Assembly (NCBI RefSeq): GCF_000327385.1
Contig: NW_008707002.1
Location: 333,792 to 397,791, forward strand
Origin: Lottia gigantea
Lineage: Eukaryota; Mollusca; Gastropoda; Lottiidae
Length of the DNA: 64,000 nucleotides
Reading direction: 5' to 3'
The notes below the pieces were generated by a model. That model was not told where the DNA came from. It worked only from the letters and a program-made list of their open reading frames with translations, and ran no database searches. The position numbers and the translations under genes were made by a program. Below, in pieces: positions 23,801 to 34,493 of the stretch. The number at the start of each line of letters is the position of its first letter. Position 1 is the stretch's first letter.

Positions 23801-26567
23801 CGACTAATGCCCTAGTTATAAAAATTGTTATGTTTTTTTATTCAGGTTATTTCGGTCGCCTATCATGAAAATCTCACCGGAGCATTACAAGCCCACGAGG
23901 TAAAATACATTAATATTTTCGCAAACAAACTATAATGCAGGGATGGTTGGAGTTCAGATAGCTGAAATTGAGCTGTTTCACCTAGTAAAGCGAATAATAT
24001 TCGGGCTTGAATTTTTTGCACTGTCATGGTCGTATTGAATATGTTTGCTGTAATTTGTCTTGGGTTGTACTTTGATCGGATTTAATTTACCTGACATGAA
24101 CTGATTATCCCCAAGTTTTATAATATCTTTGTAAAAGTACAGGTGGCCTTCAACTACACGAAGTCAAGATAACCTTACCCCATTTTCTTTTGAATAATAA
24201 ATGGTTGAACCGCGTGTAAAAAATATGATAAGCTACAACTAATACCTACTAACTGTCCTCACGACTGTGTTAGTAGGTTGAACTTATATCGATACCATTG
24301 AATACAATACAGTGAATTTGAATATCATCTTCAAAACAATACTTGGTCGTCTTAGAATAACTTTGCGATGATAGATATATAATTATTTACAGTTTCAACC
24401 GAAATTATTTAATTTTTGACTGAAAATTGTCCACAGTAATTTGAAGTGATAATATACGCTCATTATAAATTTTTATCAACTCACAGCCGTTCTAACTCTA
24501 TTATTACTATTGTGAAGCTGACATTTCAATTCATATGAAAGTAATCAGTAAAATTCGATATACTAACGAACTTGAAGACAGTACTTATATTCAAAGAATA
24601 GGCACTGGTACAGAGTAATTATAGAATAGGCACTGGTACAGAGTAATTATAGAATAGGCACTGGTGCAGAGTAATTATAGAATAGGCACTGGTACAGAGT
24701 AATTATAGAATAGGCACTGGTACAGAGTAATTATAGAATAGGCACTGGTACAGAGTAATTATAGAATAGGCACTGGTACAGAGTAATTATAGAATAGGCA
24801 CTGGTACAGAGTAATTATAGAATAGATACTGGTACAGAGTAATTATAGAATAGGCACTGGTACAGAGTAATTATAGAATAGGCACTGGTACAGAGTAATT
24901 ATAGAATAGGCACTGGTACAGAGTAATTATAGAATAGGCACTGGTACAGAGTAATTATAGAATAGGCACTGGTACAGAGTAATTATAGAATAGGCACTGG
25001 TACAGAGTAATTATAGAATAGATACTGGTACAGAGTAATTATAGAATAGGCACTGGTACAGAGTAATTATAGAATAGATACTGGTACAGAGTAATTATAG
25101 AATAGGCACTGGTACAGAGTAATTATAGAATAGGCACTGGTACAGAGTAATTATAGAATAGGCACTGGTACAGAGTAATTATAGAATAGGCACTGGTACA
25201 GAGTAATTATAGAATAGGCACTGGTACAGAGTAATTATAGAATAGATACTGGTACAGAGTAATTATAGAATAGGCACTGGTACAGAGTAATTATAGAATA
25301 GGCACTGGTACAGAGTAATTATAGAATAGATACTGGTACAGAGTAATTATAGAATAGGCACTGGTACAGAGTAATTATAGAATAGATACTGGTACAGAGT
25401 AATTATAGAATAGGCACTGGTACAGAGTAATTATAGAATAGGCACTGGTACAGAGTAATTATAGAATAGGCACTGGTACAGAGTAATAATAGACTAGATA
25501 CCGATACAGAGTAATTATAGAATAATCAAAAAATGCAAAATATTCATCTGGTGATTTTTCAGGATGATGTAGAACCATTCTATGATGCTTATAGATTGTT
25601 AGTCCAATCAGTTCATGACTGGCCATATAAGGTACATGTATTCATATATTTTATCTATATTAGTTTCTAACTTCTGTGAAACAAGGGTTCTAACCCTTAT
25701 TTCTGAAAACGTTCCAGGACAGTTCCGTTATCATGGGATAATGATGATAATTCAAAACACAGTTAGTTGGGTGTAAACCTCTATTTCAATAACTTACATA
25801 ATAGTTGGATATAAAACTCCGATTCTTTCTATAAGCCTCATAAGATACAGAAGAGTAGGACGTAAAACTCTATTCTATTCGTCTCTACTTTCAGTTTTAT
25901 CATCGAATGAGACCTGGTGATATGGTGACCTTTCAGAATAGACGAGCTCTTCATGGTCGAAATAGTTTTATAAACCGAGGAGGAGGCGAGAGACTTTTTC
26001 AGGTATATTATAACATTTTAAATGGTTTTCTTTACATAAAACTTATACTATAATATATCGAAACTTGTTTGTGTATTAGGGACACTGATATCATCGATTT
26101 TCACGTCTCTGATTCCTGCAATTCCACCAAAAGATACTTGTATCTCTTAGGCTAAAATTATGTTGGTTTGTATTTCCAGGGAGGCTATATGTATAATATA
26201 TGTTGGTTTGTATTTTCAGGGTGGCTATATGTATAATATATGTTGGTTTGTATTTCCAGGGAGGCTATATGTATAATATATGTTGGTTTGTATTTCCAGG
26301 GAGGCTATATGTATAATATATGTTGGTTTGTATTTTCAGGGTGGCTATATGTATAATATATGTTGGTTTGTATTTCCAGGGAGGCTATATGTATAATATA
26401 TGTTGGTTTGTATTTCCAGGGAGGCTATATGTATAATATATGTTGGTTTGTATTTTCAGGGAGGCTATATGAATATTGATGAATTTAAAAGTATGTTGAT
26501 TTATCTACACAACACGATTGGTGATGGATCTAGATTGTGTAGAATGGGCTTGAATGATATGTGTTGA
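14868..26567 (+). CDS. BBOX1: Gamma-butyrobetaine dioxygenase family 2-oxoglutarate oxygenase, 15 exons
   Basis: Fe(II)/2-oxoglutarate oxygenase of the BBOX1/TMLHE family, which hydroxylates gamma-butyrobetaine or trimethyllysine in carnitine synthesis. Exons: 14868-14976, 17708-17778, 18369-18463, 19164-19291, 19761-19906, 20965-21023, 21587-21662, 21879-21923, 22250-22374, 22802-22954, 23099-23159, 23846-23899, 25563-25631, 25895-26002, 26460-26567. All junctions are GT-AG and in phase; 468 aa. Residues 1-37 are basic and Ser/Leu-rich with no acidic cluster at the start, as in mitochondrial presequences; an internal Met38 start would give 431 aa, nearer to family length (387-421). The N-terminal zinc site is Cys102, Cys104, Cys107 (IWLRHNCHCPDC) and His150. 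Iron ligands are His266, Asp268 (LRLHMDQ) and His417 (ALHGRNSF); Arg430 fits the 2-oxoglutarate binder. Nearer BBOX1 than TMLHE by eye, but invertebrates have many paralogues, so the substrate is uncertain. Confidence 0.93.
15470..16500 (+). mobile_element. Penelope-like retroelement, 3' part with GIY-YIG endonuclease
   Basis: Lies in intron 1 of the oxygenase gene, same orientation. An open frame from 15487 (readable from about 15,475) to 16068 has the phrase HNNYPSAFVHQAF and then a GIY-YIG domain: CVYQVECSCGSSYIGETKRP followed by an Arg-rich helix and KDHQ, a layout typical of Penelope-like elements. The reverse transcriptase that should precede it is absent, so the copy is 5'-truncated; the frame for the endonuclease itself is intact. 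The 3' untranslated part runs to about 16,500 and includes a hammerhead-like motif. The left edge is not clear; 15,320-15,470 may belong to the element too. Confidence 0.85.
16379..16415 (+). ncRNA. Hammerhead-ribozyme-like core in the Penelope-like element
   Basis: CTGAGGA (16381-16387) fits the CUGANGA core, followed by a stem CGACG/CGTCG with loop GGGGAAACA, then GAAAC. Penelope-like elements of many animals are known to carry small hammerhead ribozymes at their ends. The cleavage-site strand and stems I and III were not resolved by eye, so this is a candidate only. Confidence 0.4.
17350..17440. repeat. Palindromic CTGATTGGT/ACCAATCAG element (oxygenase intron 1)
   Basis: CATCTGATTGGTTAATCAC at the left and ATCCAATCAGATTTCTGTA at the right enclose TTTTAAATTTAG. 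It closely matches the copy at 10,985-11,075 and shares the trailing ATAAGGTCC with the copies at about 36,300 (inverted) and 56,255. Confidence 0.7.
18640..18985. repeat. 63-bp tandem repeat in oxygenase intron 3
   Basis: Five copies of a 63-bp unit with TTCTAGACACCTGATA, CCACTTTTCATTATGAAATA and CTTATAATTGATATACTTC. The first unit continues leftward into GGTGTGGTGCCAGGCAGG, and this extended sequence occurs in reverse orientation at 41,045-41,150. The array therefore grew from an interspersed element. Confidence 0.88.
20440..20492 (+). mobile_element. SINE 3' tail fragment (oxygenase intron 5)
   Basis: AGAAAAGTAGGACGTAAAAC followed by TCCATTCATTTCAT, the conserved 3' end of the local SINE. 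Only the tail is present. A similar tail (AGTAGGACGTAAAACTCTAT) lies at about 25,850-25,882, right before exon 14. Confidence 0.7.
21077..21486. repeat. 27-bp minisatellite in oxygenase intron 6
   Basis: About 15 copies of a 27-bp unit (AATTCACATCACTTGGGTAC plus TGTGTAA). The period equals nine codons, so a repetitive open frame (NFTQYPSDV units) appears on the minus strand; it has no start context or flanking exon signals and is taken as a by-product of the repeat. Confidence 0.95.
21935..22160. repeat. Degenerate TTACG/TTATG microsatellite in oxygenase intron 8
   Basis: Irregular run of GTTACGTTATG and GTTGTGTTGCG pieces, about 220 bp, between exon 8 (ends 21923) and exon 9 (starts 22250). 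No conserved long unit. Confidence 0.85.
22637..22760 (+). mobile_element. Interspersed repeat fragment (also at 41,272)
   Basis: AGGTGGGTAAGAATGATACA and GTCAAGAGGTTTGAACAAG match the order and wording of 41,280-41,360 (AGGTGGGTGATTCAGG, GGCAAGAGGTTTGACCAAGG). The upstream CCAGTCGACCCAGCTG looks like part of the same unit. It is probably a SINE; too little is visible to classify it. Confidence 0.45.
23493..23788. mobile_element. hAT-like MITE (oxygenase intron 11)
   Basis: The ends CAGTGCTTCTCAACC and GTTGAGAAGCAC are inverted repeats of the CAGNGNTTCTCAAC type seen in nonautonomous hAT elements. Length is about 296 bp with no coding capacity. Clear 8-bp target duplications were not seen. 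Small open frames inside it are chance. Confidence 0.65.
24595..25525. repeat. 28-bp minisatellite, about 33 copies (oxygenase intron 12)
   Basis: Very regular array of a 28-bp unit (GGCACTGGTACAGAG, TAATTATAGAATA). Two unit types alternate: GGCACTGG and the minority GATACTGG, the latter recurring about every 3 to 7 units, which suggests higher-order duplication. The array ends about 40 bases before exon 13 (25563). Confidence 0.96.
26070..26130 (+). mobile_element. Half-copy of the TTAA MITE family (oxygenase intron 14)
   Basis: GTGTATTAGGGACACTGATA, then TCATCGATTTTCACG and ATTCCTGCAATTCCACC match the left arm and inner part of the elements at 49,525, 52,990 and 54,690. The right arm is missing, so this is a fragment. 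Confidence 0.55.
26161..26480 (+). repeat. 40-bp tandem repeat that multiplies the 3' splice site of oxygenase exon 15
   Basis: Eight units starting at 26161, 26201, 26241, 26281, 26321, 26361, 26401 and 26441. Each has TTTGTATTTCCAG or TTTGTATTTTCAG followed by GG(A/T)GGCTATATG, that is, a full acceptor and the first 12 bases of the terminal exon. The last copy (acceptor AG at 26458-26459) leads into the conserved reading frame. From any earlier acceptor the frame is shifted after 40 bases and stops after about 18-20 codons. The repeat fills the 3' end of intron 14. Confidence 0.97.
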
Positions 26568-27164
26568 ATACAGTTAAAAGTCTAATTACAGATTCACACG
26601 ACATGTGTACAGTACAGTCCTTTTTACAATCAATTCTGTCGTAGTTATGATAATTCTCAATGTTAAATTACACATTCCACGACGATTCTTATTGTAATAA
26701 TTTCTGAGAGACATGGATCCTCGAAACTTACTTACTAACTCGTGAAAAATAGTTTTTGTAAATATTGTTTTCCGATTGACAAAAATGTACTGATTGTTGT
26801 TTAACAGTGATACAGTGGTATATGTTTATTTACTTGACTCTTGGTTTGGGCGATATACGCCTTATATTATTACTAATATTATTTTCCTGTTTTAAAATAC
26901 AAAAATATGATTAATTGTTAGTTAATTATGAGAGGCAATTCAGGTGCCTAGTTCGACAGAAGCTGAGCAATACAAGGTACAAAATCCTGAATTAACAGAA
27001 AGTTGCCTCCCCAGTATTTTTTTAATGTACAGCTCTGAAAAAGAATAACTGATTTTTTATAACCGTGGTTTGTTTTATATGATAATATATAAATTTATGT
27101 TTTTACAGCTTTGTTAATATTTATGTATTGTTACTTGGTATATTTAGATAAAAATGTAACCAAA

Positions 27165-27170
27165 AATAAA
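27165..27170 (+). terminator. Poly(A) signal of the oxygenase gene
   Basis: First canonical AATAAA in a well-placed position after the stop at 26567, giving a 3' UTR of about 620 bases. The 3' UTR is AT-rich and has no other strong feature. Confidence 0.55.
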
Positions 27171-27224
27171 ATTAATAATTTGATAAAATACTACAGTTGC
27201 ACTCTTTGTCTTCTATGGCAGTAT

Positions 27225-27475
27225 TGCTCACTAACATGGAAGGCATGCATTTGATTCCAAGCATGGGTTGAAACGATACCTTCGACCCCAGTGATTGGGG
27301 GACTGACATGAAATAAGAGTATATTCGTTCTGAGAAATGATAAACAGATGCTCGTTCTTCTCTAAGCTTACGACTGTTACAATAGGATCAAGTTGCTGTC
27401 ATGGCAAAATTTCCCTCATTGTACACTGCATTAACTGCTTTATTATTCTAGTATAATGTCATTAATGGAGCTTTA
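27225..27475 (+). mobile_element. Diverged copy of the local SINE
   Basis: GATTCCAAGCATGGGTTGAA, CGATACCTTCGACCCCAGTG, then GTCATGGCAAAATTTCCCTC and ATTGTACACTGCAT follow the order of the SINE at 27,690 and 50,683. It is more diverged than either. Confidence 0.6.
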
Positions 27476-27689
27476 CACTTCATTTACTTCAGGTTCAAAC
27501 TTGGTCTAAAAATGCGTTTAAGTAAAGATAAAATCATTTGTGGTCCGTAGTTTGTAGTCCAAAATACAAATGTAGTTGTCTCCCCTCAGTCAATACTCAT
27601 TTCCATAGAGATGAAAGACTCTTTTTAAAAGAAATGTGTACAATTCCCCATGTATTAGAAAAAAAGTTCCTGAAATCCCCTACAAAAAG

Positions 27690-28063
27690 AGTCAGTGGCC
27701 TTATGTCTACATGTGTCTTGGGAGCTAACTTGGAGGTCCAGGGTTCAATCCCGGCATAGGTCGAGATAATACCTTCAGATTTTTCAACCGAGTTTCCCCA
27801 TGTCAGTGATGTAGATAAGAGGGGCTGACATGAAAAAGCGTCTAGTCGTTCGGATGGGACAATAAACCGAGGCCCCGTGTGCTACAGGCTGTGCACGTTA
27901 AAGAACCCCCGACAATTGGAAATCGAAAAAGAGCAGTCTAATGCCGCTGTCCTGGCAAAATTTCCCTCATTGCACCCTGCATGGCGTTGCCTGTCTTCAT
28001 TAGTCCACATGATGCAGAAAAATAGGACGTAAAATTCCATTCATTTCATTTTCATTTCTTTAC
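27690..28063 (+). mobile_element. tRNA-derived SINE, near full length
   Basis: Contains a box B-like GGGTTCAATCCCGGC at about 27,740, then CGAGATAATACCTTC, GGCCCCGTGTGCTACAGG, GCACGTTAAAGAACCCC, the block TGGCAAAATTTCCCTCATTG, and a tail ending in ATTCCATTCATTTCATTTTC. About 85-90% like the copy at 50,683 by eye, but its head is worse preserved. Confidence 0.85.
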
Positions 28064-29010
28064 AATTCTTCTCAGCAGCCTAAAACAAATTCTGCTGCTA
28101 CTGCCAGTGCTTCTTTGAGTCAGCCCGGTTTCGATTTTCAACCCCTATCTCTATTACGTTTCGTGTGTATTTTCGCCGTCATGGTTGTCCATAAAGTAAC
28201 TCTTTTATTAAAAGGTGGAAATAGTTGTTATGACGTCATTACAGAAACACTCATGGCGTCCATTTTTGAAAGAAAATTTTCAATATTTGTTTGTGTTTTG
28301 AGGAATTAGAATTGTAATGATGAACTTTGTGGGAATTGGAAAGGTGCTGTGAATGAGCAGAAAGCTACATGTCATGCTACACGTAAATGGACAACGAAAG
28401 AACTGTGAAATGTTGAAATAGGTCAATTTCTCAAAGGACGTGCATTCTCACACTTGACTTTGTTTCTGTGGTTGTTGTTTACTGATTGACATTATTGTGA
28501 AGACTTCTGTGTGATTCCAAGATGTACAATTAACTGAACAGTTCAAGATAAACAGTCTTGCTACTGAAACTGAAAGAAGGAAACTTGGTTTGGTATTCGA
28601 AATGGAAGGAAAACAGCGGGTAATCTGTGAGTTCTTTTTATTTGAATCTGCCCTGACTTCCCTCCCCTTTCCCACTATCCGACCACTCTGGTTTCTGATC
28701 ATATTCTGTCACTCGTTTCTTGTTGGATATATAAACTAAACAGCAGTAGACTTAAAGAGTCATTAAAGTTAATTCGCCAAGGAAATTCGAAAATTTTGTA
28801 TTTTGTTTGGGAAATTTGATTATACAAAATTTAAGATATGCCTTATTTTCGAACACCACTTCTAAGAGTCAAGTTTTTTATTTCATTTCAAATGCAAATT
28901 TTTTTGTGAATTTTTGCTAAAAACATAAAATTAATCCGAAAAAGCACAGTGGTCGGAGAGAAAGCCATACAAACATCACCATCATATGTACACACTTTCA
29001 CAGACAAACC
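28064..29010. other. No certain gene; one weak exon-like patch
   Basis: At 28,082 a good acceptor (TTCTTCTCAG) is followed by an open stretch reading QPKTNSAATASASLSQPG and on to a hydrophobic run, stopping at 28309. There is no clear donor and no known match, so it is not called as an exon. The rest is AT-rich with no feature. Confidence 0.3.
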
Positions 29011-29012
29011 AA

Positions 29013-29151
29013 TGGCGTTTCTAGGAAACATTAGATGAAGGGGCCAAAGTACTTGCCAGGGGGGCCACAGGCTATGCTTTCACTATGTAAATAAATAAAG
29101 ATTTTGAAAGTGGGGACGCCAAAGCCGGGGGGCCTCTCCGTAGAAACGCCA
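29013..29151. mobile_element. Short MITE with TGGCGTTTCTA inverted ends
   Basis: Left end TGGCGTTTCTAGGA and right end TAGAAACGCCA are inverted repeats; the interior has G-rich patches (CCAGGGGGGCC, CCGGGGGGCC). Length 139 bp. It is similar in build to the element at 57,409. Confidence 0.65.
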
Positions 29152-29645
29152 CCGATACATACGCCTTCATTCTTTAACTGTATTTGTTAAATTACATACA
29201 GTAAATTTAGATTTTAATTGAGGTTTTTATTGATTCTTTGAGCATACTATAGTAACTACCGTTAAACGATGATTTGTAACCATTCACTATTCACAACTGA
29301 GTTTTATGAAAACTTTGAAAACAAAAAATGGCACTATGAATGTGATCTTGATTCTTGTTTGAGTTTAGTAAAATTCCTTTAAAAATATCACAGCCTGCTG
29401 TTGATTTCTCATCCATTCTGACACGCTTTGTTTAAAAATTCACAGTAGCAGAAGACTGTTTAAAATTTCGAATTTTTTTCTTGAGAGACATATTTCATTC
29501 AGTTATAGTTTTAACACACACAAAATTATACACCGAAATATTAACCAACACCCCCAAAATAAGTGTGGATTTTAGTGTTTAATTCTCATCTCGTGCACGC
29601 GTAAACTAAGCTATGACATATAACATAACATGCACACGTTTTCAG

Positions 29646-29691
29646 GTTCCAGAAGAGTCCAGAAGTGGAGCCCGTCCCTAAAACGTTTAAG
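29646..29691 (+). other. Possible 46-base exon
   Basis: An acceptor (CGTTTTCAG) and a good donor (GTAGGT at 29692) bracket 46 bases that, in one phase, read FQKSPEVEPVPKTFK. The residues are plausible but the piece is too short to identify, and no partner exon was found. Confidence 0.2.
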
Positions 29692-29744
29692 GTAGGTCTT
29701 GGTCTCACTGTCTGGTTTTAAGTATCTGCTTATCTTCTTCTGCT

Positions 29745-30010
29745 ATGTCCAATGTTCTTTATTATTTTCTGTATAGTAAAGAATTCACCACCCTTCGAAA
29801 TTTATGTCTATTTTTATACAATGTGAAACATTTTCGATTTTTCCTGCTTTTCATCTTCAGCATTAGTTCAATATTCTTTAGTTGTTTCTCTCATAGCGGG
29901 GAATTCATCGCCCTTCAAAACTTGTATGTTTATCTTCATATGATGTTCGATTCTCTATTCTAGAAGTTTCGTCTCCATTTTTCATCAGCATAACATTTTC
30001 TATGTTTTTT
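29745..30010. repeat. Degenerate direct repeat, about 130 bp
   Basis: Two copies sharing GAATTCACCACCCTTC or GAATTCATCGCCCTTC, preceded by AATGTTCTTTA or ATATTCTTTAG and followed by CATTTTTC-like blocks; a weaker third copy follows. Moderately diverged. Confidence 0.55.
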
Positions 30011-30019
30011 ATTCGTTTG

Positions 30020-33000
30020 TCTAATAGTAGAAGAGGTTCATCCCTTGTATATTCAATAGAAATTTTCTGTGTCCTATCCTTCAACCGCAAAACGTTCACG
30101 ATTCTCTACTGTAAGTGTTTCATCTCTAATCAGGTCTGTTTTCATTTCTTCATTGGTGGATAATATTCTTCAATCTCAACGAATTTTCATATTTGCCAAA
30201 CTTCTTCAACAACTACTTCTCTTTACCTAACTAAACGAGTAAATCTAGTCTCCTTCCGTGATAAAAAAAAATCGCAACAAATTTATCTCACTGTCTCCGA
30301 TTATTTTTATATTTGAGCACATTTCTTTGACAGCCCGTTTTCTCATCTGGGCTAGCTGCAGTGCTGTAGATCTACGAACGTCTCATCGGCTAACACATTA
30401 ACCTTTCTCTCCTGAACCATTAAAATGAAATTTGGTTGAAAAGGCGTTTTGCTTTGCTTGGACATATCATATATACTCGAACCGCGGCGAAATATAAATA
30501 GCCTTAAATATTAACAAGCACCAATTTCACTAAAAACTGAATTTTGAATAATCAAAATAGATTCGCTTTATAAGGATCTTCTAACTACATTTACTCATCT
30601 AAAATATAAACTACAACTTTTACAGATTTTTCAATGAAATGAAATGAAGTTAAAATATAGGCTATTGAGTTATCTATACGGGACTGTCGCATCGCGTGGG
30701 ATATTGTGCAGAATTAAACACTAAAAACCACACACTCCTTGTTCTCTACACACAAGTTATTAATACATCTAAATAACAATACAAATCATATCACTATACC
30801 TTAACCTAACCTCAACAGTCTGTCTGTCTATCAGTATTATAATACTGGTTACAAGTGGGCGTATGTAATAAGGGGTGCCATCGGGTGTCACACAGAACCT
30901 TGGCACTCCCCCCCCCCCTGCTGTCCGTCGATAAACCAAGCAATGACAATGCTGTGTAGTATTATATCTAACACAGATGCTGGATTTTTTTTCACCTTAA
31001 TTGTTTTCGTGACGTATTTAAGAGTTGTATCCAAAAAATGATTCGTAATAATATTATTAAATTTGGGTGTGGGAAAAGGGGGAGGGATAGGGAGGAACCA
31101 ATTTCCCCCTACCCTAACCCCCAATCTTGTTTGTCAACAGACAATATAGTGATATATGTGTAATTGTATTAATGAATAAAGCTATGAATAGCGGTAGATC
31201 ATATATTAACAGATCCACACCCTTAAAAAAATACTTGATCATTTTCCCAATTATTTCGCTCGATTATGTAAGTAATATGTACATGTTAATAGAATTCTTC
31301 AGGTGGTTATATAATTCTCTAATTATTCCGCTTGATCGCCAATCAAAATAAAATATAGATAGACTTAAAACGTCTGTTAAATTTGAAAAAATAAACAGAC
31401 TCGTTACATGTTTTAATTTAGACAAAACACCAGATATACTAGATATTTTAAATGAATGTTATTTGGAATAAACAGATGCAACCTGCTTTCAAATGACACT
31501 TAAATTTCAAACAAGACTTTTCTAGATAACCCTTCTCCAAAGAACTTGTAACGTATAGTGGTTATCAGAAAGACACTTACAAATTTGGCAGAGGACAGAT
31601 AGAAATATGTTCGTTTGAAAAAAAATGGTTTTTGGTATTTATTAGACCTGTACTACGTTTTTGTTTAAGATTTTATTAAGCTAAATTGTCTTCGATGTTT
31701 TTTGACTGATTTTTCTTGAATTACCTGTACAGACAGAAATTATTTCCAAGATATTTTCGAAGATTTTGATGAGTATAATGTGAGATAGTAAACCATTGAC
31801 GTATGTGTCTACTGAAGCCCCGAGACTACCGTATATCAAAACTATGTAATAAAGTTGGACTTGACGAGGTATACGGTATGGAATTATTGATATAGTAGAA
31901 ACAAGAGGAACCGAATACACGCAGTTTGTGTTCCAATCCCAGCATGATTAGGGTGACAATATAACAAGTCTTGGGACTGAATAATGTATCTGGTAGTTTG
32001 GTAAAATCGCGTGTCTCAGTCTCTGCTACCCCTTTAACAGTACAACTTACAATCAGGTGTATGTTGTATAACATTAAGGTGAAATAGAGTTATACCATTA
32101 TAGCATACGGTAATATGACTTGTACATCGATACCAGCTCGCGGGTTACAAAGTTATGACAGTATTTATAAATTATTTTGAATGAAATTCCGATTCCATAG
32201 GTGTGACTCTGAGGATAAATTGAATACTTTCTCGAGTATTTCTAAACTATATTTGTTGAAATACTCTTTTGAATTAATTTCGTTCTGTGGATATTCTGTT
32301 ATGGGTCTTTCCAAATCGATGTATAGTGAATGTCGGCTGGTAGATAGTTGGAGTACTAGTGTGCGATATGAATAGTATTTAATACAAAAGAGATACGCAG
32401 ATAGTTAATATATTTGTTTGTCCATTGTGAATTGTGCAAAGGAGAGGACAATAAGGGGACCAGTATTTTTGAGGGATTAAAAACAAAGTTACAGTCGCTC
32501 GAAAAGAATCACTGGATACCTGTAGAGCAACTAAATACCGAATTGAAAATCTCATCGCGGACTAAAATTTGTTGTTAAACAAGTCAATTTATTAAAAAAC
32601 TGTTTAGATCAGATATCAAACTGACTCTCGACAGCACTGGTCGTGGTATTTGACATATTGTTTCACCTGAGATTCGAACCAACAACACCTTAATACATAA
32701 TCTACAGAACAATCTAAAATTACCGACATGCTGGAAAGTTCTATATAGAATTAACATTGTGTTCAACCTTGAAAACCTCGTCTTATGCGTATAATTGAAA
32801 GAAAACGGACAACAAACGTCGTGGTGATAGAAATTAAGAGTTGTTTTCAATTGACATAGTTTTAAAGTTTGTTTCTAAGAGAAAATTGACAAACAGTTGG
32901 TTGTGAGTTAAAAAAATTCTCTCGACCAAACATCAGTGAAGTATTTTTAAACCAGATTTACCCAATAATGTATTTGTTTTGGACAAGTTCATGTTGTTCT

Positions 33001-33030
33001 CTATAGTTTTTGTTGTCTAATTTTTAAATA
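30020..33030. other. No gene seen
   Basis: AT-rich DNA with a poly-C run at about 30,909. Open frames of 60-90 codons occur but none has a recognisable product or splice context. At about 31,920-32,010 a stretch is weakly like the SINE (CCAATCCCAGCATG). Confidence 0.5.
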
Positions 33031-33039
33031 TTTTTCTTC

Positions 33040-33725
33040 CCTTTCTGTGAATCACTTAATAAAATGATTGTACGGAAATTCCCGGTGAGTTATTAAAACT
33101 TAACTAAAGATAAAAAAAAAGGCAACTTTATCGAAGATGATTACTAGAGTATTTGTGCGTTTTAAGTTTGATTTTTTCGCACTCTGACCTGTGAATCACT
33201 GAATAAAATTATGTTAAGAAAAGTTCTAGTGACTTAGATATTACAAATTACCAGTGAATCAAGATTGAAGGATTGGGGAGGAAGTTTAACTCATCTGAAT
33301 TGATTTTAAAGGAATGATAATGTTTGTGGATTGTGACATGTAAATTGTCTTATGGAATAACCACTCTTGCTGAAAAGACAAACCAAGGTTTATAATATAA
33401 CTTAAGTTTACCTAAGAAATTAGAAAACATAATTATCAAGTTTGATTATCTTCCGGAGTAACCGATGTTGCTGAAAAGACAACACAAAGTTTATAATATA
33501 AAGTAAAGTTTAGTAGAAAAGTCATTTGAAAACCAACGGAGAAGGTGGGAAACTTTCTAGATTGTCAAGTGTGGTTTTTCTTATTGAGTTATCTCTGCCG
33601 TTTTGTCCCGAAGACAACCCAGGGTTTATAATACATGTATATAACTGAAGACAACCCAGGGTTTATAATTCTTGTATATAACTACAGTTTAGAAGTGAGG
33701 ACTTAAAAATCAAACCACCGGAGTA
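33040..33725. repeat. Degenerate repeat cluster
   Basis: Two families. GTGAATCACTTAATAAAAT at about 33,048 recurs with changes at 33,190. GCTGAAAAGACAA followed by a CAAAGTTTATAATATAA-type block occurs at 33,370 and 33,470 and, as GAAGACAACCCAGGGTTTAT, twice at 33,608-33,675. Diverged, with irregular spacing. Confidence 0.6.
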
Positions 33726-33959
33726 ACGTAATCAGCTGATTTTTTATAACGATTTTATTCGCTAAAGAACTTTGTATTACATTGTTGCACTTTTATAGCG
33801 GTATAAGTGCAATACGTGGTGTAAGTGCGACTATTGCACTTCGATGGATCGGGAATATTATTTTCTATAAAGTGTTATCGTGTTATTGATAACTCAAGCC
33901 TAATTTTGTTCATTTCGAAAAAATATCAAGGGAAAGTGTTAATCAGCTGTCTTTGTGCA

Positions 33960-34493
33960 TTTTTTTCCATTTCTCGTTTTTTTAAATTCTTAAGATAGTG
34001 TTATTGTAGAAATTTTGTTTTTAAAGAGGAGAGAATTTCAGTCGTTTTACTAGTGCTAGCTTCGATTTCATTGTAGGAGGGTAAGTACTGATGAACTTAA
34101 TTCTAGTCTGATTCTGATGTAGTTCTGATGTTAAAAACCAAATACCAGGAATCCAAACTTTTTTTTTTAATGAATTTATAAATTTCGACAGATCGAACTG
34201 TTTCTTTTGAATGATTTTGTGTCATTCGTTGTTGTTATGTAAAATTCATGCGATATCTGAACTATGTCAGTGAATTATTGAGAAACAGTTTTTTTCTGTT
34301 GTGATTGGAATTTTTCTGGAAACTGTGGGAGTCTAAATTTGCTCAAGAATTTCTGAATTCCAATATATTGTGATCCGAATTTTCCGATGAGATTTCGGTG
34401 GATTAAGGATTATCCCAATGATGGATTTAAAGTGGGATTTGTTGGAGATTAACGGCAGCCATTTTGAGGGATGGGTAGCCGCTTAGAAAGCAA
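33960..34493 (+). other. Two possible noncoding or short-coding first exons
   Basis: Strong donors occur at 34081 (AGGAGG/GTAAGTACTG) and 34494 (AGCAA/GTAAGTTTG), each after a less AT-rich stretch of the kind seen in 5' leaders. Before the second donor an ATG at 34471 opens MGSRLES with seven codons and two bases; another ATG at about 34,420 gives a 22-codon frame that ends inside it. They could be alternative first exons of a plus-strand gene extending right. No downstream partner exon was identified. Confidence 0.25.

Noticed and set aside
24595-25525. CRISPR-like array (28-bp repeats)
   Set aside because: Units abut with no unique spacers and the setting is an animal intron; it is a minisatellite.
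28115-28309. Hydrophobic 65-residue frame
   Set aside because: No ATG at the start, no donor or partner exon, and it follows directly after a SINE.
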